Assembly: GCA_964035545.1 (NCBI GenBank)
Contig: OZ037766.1
Span: 14,683,222 to 14,747,221, forward strand
Length of the DNA stretch: 64,000 nt
Source of the DNA: Bugula neritina
Lineage: Eukaryota > Bryozoa > Gymnolaemata > Cheilostomatida > Bugulidae
Reading direction: 5' to 3'
Below the pieces are notes generated by a model. The model did not search any database. It was given only the letters and a program-made list of their open reading frames with translations, and was not told where the DNA came from. The position numbers were made by a program, and so were the translations under genes. Below, one piece after another: positions 62,201-64,000 of this stretch (position 1 is the stretch's first letter; each line of letters starts with the position of its first letter).

Positions 62201-63288
62201 TTCAAATTACTATTAAGCAAAATTTTACATTTATATGCATTATCTGCCAACTTTTAATTCGTGCAGATGTACTCAAATCTCGTTTGTTTTGCAAACTTTC
62301 TCTTCGACTCAGTTGTTTGGCTATATTACTCCTTATTAAAGGTATTAATTGAGCTAAATTAATTGTAAAATTTAGCTTTTGGTTTCAAAATCTTTACAAA
62401 ATAAAATACAGCCTAAACATACACATTAAAAAACTATCTAAATATTTTAGATCAATACATGTAAAAAAATTGATAGTGCTTTATTGTGAGATAGATTGCC
62501 AAACTAATTCAATAATTAAATTATCCTTGCACTTTATTGCAATGTGTGAAAGAAAAGACATGCCAGTAAGAGGTTTAGCCACCTTTATATAATTATGAGT
62601 AAATATAGTAAAAGTTTCCATAATCCAAGTGACTGATTAGACTTTATTGTTTGTGTATTTGGTGAATAATTCAGTGTACTACTTTTTTTGTAGAAAGTGA
62701 AGTGGTTGCATTCTTCGTGCAGTGAAGCTTCTAGCTAGTTGGCTTAATATTTAAAATAGAATAAAAGTGATTAATTTAAAATTTTTATCATTTTAAAGTT
62801 TAAGATTTATCTATTATACATTTATACATAAGTAAGTACATTTGCACTACAGAAATAAACTCCACAAGATAGACTGCAATAAATGATTTGTAATAGGGAT
62901 AAATTTTAAGCCTTCTTTTCCTCCTAAATGGTTAAACTGAGATTCAAATAAATAAATGGCCTTTAAATTTAATTAACATTTAGTTTTATAGGGTGCATGT
63001 CATCTAATAGATTGAAACATAAATTACCTATTATAATATGTGAAACTGTTTAATATGTTGCACAACTAAAAATACAAACTCCAAAGCCCTTTTTCTTTGC
63101 ACTGATTGTTACTAGGGTAACATATAAGAAGTTTAAAATTACTGCCTGCAAGATAACCAATATTTAAGCTACCAGTTTCTTTACTGGAGAGTAATTTATT
63201 GCAGGTCACTGATGATATCAAAGGGGAAATTAAGACAATGGAGGCAGAGAGTGCCATCATTCTGGATATTCTTGAAAAGCGTGTCTAA
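53191..63288 (+). CDS. FTCD: Formimidoyltransferase-cyclodeaminase, complete 13-exon gene
   Basis: Bifunctional enzyme of histidine breakdown. It moves the formimino group from N-formimino-L-glutamate to tetrahydrofolate, then cyclises 5-formimino-THF to 5,10-methenyl-THF with release of ammonia. CDS join: 53191..53244, 55535..55718, 56137..56265, 57567..57655, 57913..58092, 58183..58320, 58532..58725, 58963..59095, 59359..59520, 59806..59849, 60254..60392, 60669..60764, 63205..63288. The total is 1626 nt and 541 residues, which I recall as the human length too. Visible motifs are [10 protein letters not shown] (5-14), [13 protein letters not shown] (41-53), GEHPR with the putative catalytic His82, [14 protein letters not shown], the linker after KEKIIEY (324), PGGGSVAA (355-362) and LVDAD (409-413). 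An in-frame TAA 81 bp upstream and the context caaaATGC support the start. I see no frameshift or lost motif. Animal FTCD is cytosolic and Golgi/centrosome-associated. Confidence 0.96.
53245..55534 (+). other. FTCD intron 1 (2290 bp) with microsatellites
   Basis: Contains a TAA/TAG-type trinucleotide tract (about 53355..53495, units like ACTAATAGTA) and an ATC/ATG tract (about 53715..53812) whose halves are partly complementary (atcatcataatgatgatcatgat). A 61-codon minus-strand frame at 54172..54357 has no recognisable domain. Otherwise AT-rich with nothing I can name. Confidence 0.75.
55535..55718 (+). CDS. FTCD: FTCD exon 2, residues 19-79
   Basis: Continues directly as VIEGIAKAI and carries the [14 protein letters not shown] folate/substrate-site segment. 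The acceptor is TTGAAG|GTG. The earlier AG at 55520 would shift the frame. It ends in phase 1 at AGGG|GTAATT. Confidence 0.93.
55719..56136 (+). other. FTCD intron 2 (418 bp)
   Basis: AT-rich GT-AG intron. I see no repeat, open frame or RNA gene in it. Confidence 0.85.
56137..56265 (+). CDS. FTCD: FTCD exon 3, residues 80-122, holds His82
   Basis: Starts after GTTTAG and completes a split Gly80 codon, followed by Glu81 and His82, the expected general base of the transferase reaction. [11 protein letters not shown] follows. It ends in phase 1 at CCAG|GTAAAT. Confidence 0.93.
56266..57566 (+). other. FTCD intron 3 (1301 bp)
   Basis: GT-AG intron holding the foldback element at about 56886..56982. 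A plus-strand 61-codon frame at 57330 is hydrophobic and AT-driven and does not look like a gene. Confidence 0.8.
56886..56982. repeat. Foldback (MITE-like) element in intron 3
   Basis: GACTAAAG (56889..56896) and CTTTAGTC (56972..56979) are inverted copies; with flanks, 10 of 11 bases match. Inside, GGT..GCG-like arms continue the symmetry imperfectly, and the centre is CAACATTT-t-AAATGTTG, a near-perfect dyad. The whole 97 bp can fold into one interrupted hairpin. I could not identify a target-site duplication, so a small non-autonomous DNA transposon remnant is only a suggestion. Confidence 0.4.
57567..57655 (+). CDS. FTCD: FTCD exon 4, residues 123-152
   Basis: Completes Val123 and reads FLYGHAS, then [14 protein letters not shown], matching the vertebrate segment ending in the PEKL region. 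Acceptor TTACAG, donor AAG|GTGAAC, phase 0 at the end. Confidence 0.93.
57913..58092 (+). CDS. FTCD: FTCD exon 5, residues 153-212
   Basis: Sixty codons, phase 0 on both sides. Contains [29 protein letters not shown] and the highly conserved [18 protein letters not shown], at the passage to the second transferase subdomain. Confidence 0.95.
58183..58320 (+). CDS. FTCD: FTCD exon 6, residues 213-258
   Basis: Forty-six codons, phase 0 on both sides. [16 protein letters not shown] and LAQVSINV are typical of the transferase C-subdomain. It follows a 90-bp intron, the shortest in the gene. Confidence 0.95.
58532..58725 (+). CDS. FTCD: FTCD exon 7, residues 259-322
   Basis: [30 protein letters not shown] and FEPKEKIIE close the transferase half. 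The donor is GA|GTGAGT (phase 2). Reading one base further would remove the GT. Confidence 0.94.
58731..58920 (+). repeat. Degenerate TATACTG minisatellite in intron 7
   Basis: Nearly the whole 237-bp intron consists of variants of a ~20-bp motif (gtatatatactgtatactga). The open frames found across it on both strands are products of the repeat. It ends shortly before the exon 8 acceptor. Confidence 0.8.
58963..59095 (+). CDS. FTCD: FTCD exon 8, residues 323-367
   Basis: Holds the short interdomain linker (YMLDSDES) and the first helix of the cyclodeaminase half, with the hallmark PGGGSVAA at 355-362. Acceptor GTGCAG, donor GTG|GTAACT, phase 0 at the end. Confidence 0.94.
59252..59350 (+). 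repeat. Short tandem repeat in intron 8
   Basis: About four degenerate copies of a ~27-bp motif (gtacactgttgtcataaat type) precede the exon 9 acceptor. It shares TACTGTATA words with the intron 7 minisatellite and may have a related origin. Confidence 0.55.
59359..59520 (+). CDS. FTCD: FTCD exon 9, residues 368-421
   Basis: Carries [25 protein letters not shown] and LVDADSAAF. The aspartates at 411 and 413 match the conserved cyclodeaminase VDAD motif. Phase 0 on both sides. Confidence 0.95.
59806..59849 (+). CDS. FTCD: FTCD exon 10, 44-nt microexon-like, residues 422-435
   Basis: Only 44 nt: [14 protein letters not shown] plus two bases of Lys436. It corresponds to the vertebrate segment with KLPKNTPEER. 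Acceptor CTGTAG, donor AA|GTAAGA, phase 2. Confidence 0.9.
59850..60253 (+). other. FTCD intron 10 (404 bp)
   Basis: AT-rich GT-AG intron with no feature I can name. The minus-strand frame overlapping its left end is a chance frame across exon 10. Confidence 0.8.
60254..60392 (+). CDS. FTCD: FTCD exon 11, residues 436-482
   Basis: Completes Lys436 and encodes a Lys-rich helix followed by [11 protein letters not shown] (vertebrate VPLKLAE), then NIQCKSDVQ. Acceptor TTTCAG, donor CAG|GTAAGT, an ideal donor. Confidence 0.93.
60669..60764 (+). CDS. FTCD: FTCD exon 12, residues 483-514, GC donor
   Basis: Thirty-two codons with [19 protein letters not shown], clearly the vertebrate GVFGAYFNVLINLKDMTD segment. 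It ends CAGCAG followed by GCTAGT. The only nearby GT (three bases on) would put exon 13 out of frame with a stop after two codons, so a GC donor is the best reading. Confidence 0.88.
60765..63204 (+). other. FTCD intron 12 (2440 bp), GC-AG type
   Basis: The longest intron, bounded by GCTAGT and TTGCAG. It is strongly AT-rich except for the tRNA-like stretch near 61540..61700. No exon of the conserved protein is missing across it: residues 514 and 515 join in the conserved order. Confidence 0.75.
61545..61615 (+). repeat. tRNA-like SINE head or tRNA pseudogene
   Basis: A box-like tggtagaattgg (about 61551..61562) and B box-like gttcaaaccc (61601..61610) lie about 40 bp apart, with a small stem (gcaaagc/gcttatg region) between them, in a locally GC-richer stretch inside intron 12. 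The acceptor stem does not pair well, so a functional tRNA is unlikely. A tRNA-derived SINE remnant, perhaps extending to about 61720, fits better. Confidence 0.35.
63205..63288 (+). CDS. FTCD: FTCD exon 13, residues 515-541 and stop
   Basis: Acceptor TTGCAG. Encodes the C-terminal helix [16 protein letters not shown] and ILDILEKRV, ending in TAA at 63286..63288. Length and pattern match the last helix of the cyclodeaminase half. Confidence 0.9.
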   Translation, partial: VTDDIKGEIKTMEAESAIILDILEKRV

Positions 63289-64000
63289 GAAAAGTTTTCT
63301 CAATTCATATTTATTGATAGTGTGTGGTGACACAATAGCAAGAGGTGCTTAACAGACTGTAACTGATATGTGGAAACACTATTACCATGGCACTTAGGTT
63401 GCTGAAGCTATATGTTTACTCCAAGTGATACTACATACGAATAATATGGTGAACAAAGCTTCAAGCTCTAACCGAGAGCAATTAGTCTCTTGGTCAGGTA
63501 AAGCTGTGTTCCATCAAGCCATTGGTGTAAAAAATTTACGGCTTGACCCAATTCAGAAGGACACAACTGCCATAACAGCTGTTTGTAAACCTTTGCTATT
63601 ATAATTATTGTTATTATTAAATACTGCGTGCATGTTTATTATTATAGTTAAGATCTCGTCAATTATGTTGTGAGTGAAACTCTTACCATTCCAAGACTCC
63701 TATATTTTTAGGGAAGGGTAATTTTTGCCAAAAAATTCTATTTGTTGAATGCTGGAGTTTAGAATTTTCAACAATGGCTTTTGAACTTCTTCTGCATTAG
63801 TGGTGTGTTAATGTTGAATAGCTTTTTCCCAATGTTTGCTTAGTTTGATTTTTTCAAGAGCAGAATTTGGAATAAAACTATACTAGTGATCACAACCAGC
63901 TTCATAATTCAAATGTGAGCAGCCTAGCTGAAAACTCCCCCATTTCAATAATTTGAAAGAGAAAGTTCAGAGCATGTGCTTCAACCAGCCCCCTGGTATA
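63289..64000 (+). other. FTCD 3' UTR and flank
   Basis: No further coding region is visible. AATAAA occurs at 63871..63876, 583 nt after the stop, and the variant ATTAAA at 63616..63621. Either could direct 3' end formation of the FTCD transcript. The window ends before any neighbouring gene. Confidence 0.5.

Noticed and set aside
63066-63260. 64-codon minus-strand frame
   Set aside because: Antisense of FTCD exon 13.

Overview
The window is eukaryotic, most likely from an AT-rich invertebrate animal genome. The only gene I can read is split by spliceosomal introns and encodes the animal-type fused enzyme formimidoyltransferase-cyclodeaminase (FTCD). I cannot place the species further.

Region 1 (1..~51116, about 80% of the window) is one uninterrupted satellite array, all units in the same orientation, running off the left edge. 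I located 152 unit starts plus a truncated last unit. Units fall into two length classes: short (S, 320-322 bp) and long (L, about 390 bp). L differs from S by one 69-bp segment containing a 20-bp perfect palindrome. From 1 to ~33.65 kb, 27 L units lie among S units in nested higher-order repeats: 1995/1996-bp hexamers and a 2386-bp heptamer, plus multi-kb copies at fixed offsets of 9474, 12891 and 15919 bp. From ~33.65 to 51.1 kb, S variants dominate, arranged as a recurring ~962-bp A-B-C trimer, with six late L units. Chimeric units mark recombination points. I see no gene and no mobile element inside the array.

Region 2 (~51117..53190): the array stops abruptly inside a broken minus-strand coding fragment (~51117..51820) with Cys/His motifs and an in-frame TAG. 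AT-rich spacer follows, then a GC-richer patch with a run of 13 C, then the likely FTCD promoter (TATAAATA inside an inverted repeat at 52986..53005).

Region 3 (53191..63288, plus strand): a complete FTCD gene of 13 coding exons, 1626 nt of CDS and 541 residues. Every exon joins in frame. Twelve introns hold microsatellites, a small foldback element, a degenerate TATACTG minisatellite, and a tRNA-like SINE remnant. The last intron begins with GC rather than GT. The enzyme links histidine breakdown to one-carbon folate metabolism: the N-terminal half transfers the formimino group from formiminoglutamate to tetrahydrofolate, and the C-terminal half cyclises the product with release of ammonia.

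Region 4 (63289..64000): 3' flank with candidate poly(A) signals and no second gene.

The strongest 'system' here is the satellite itself, a sequence-resolved record of higher-order repeat birth, unit deletion and domain differentiation, ending 2 kb from an intact housekeeping gene. Its coordinates come from reading by eye. Whether it is centromeric, heterochromatic or transcribed cannot be told from sequence alone.
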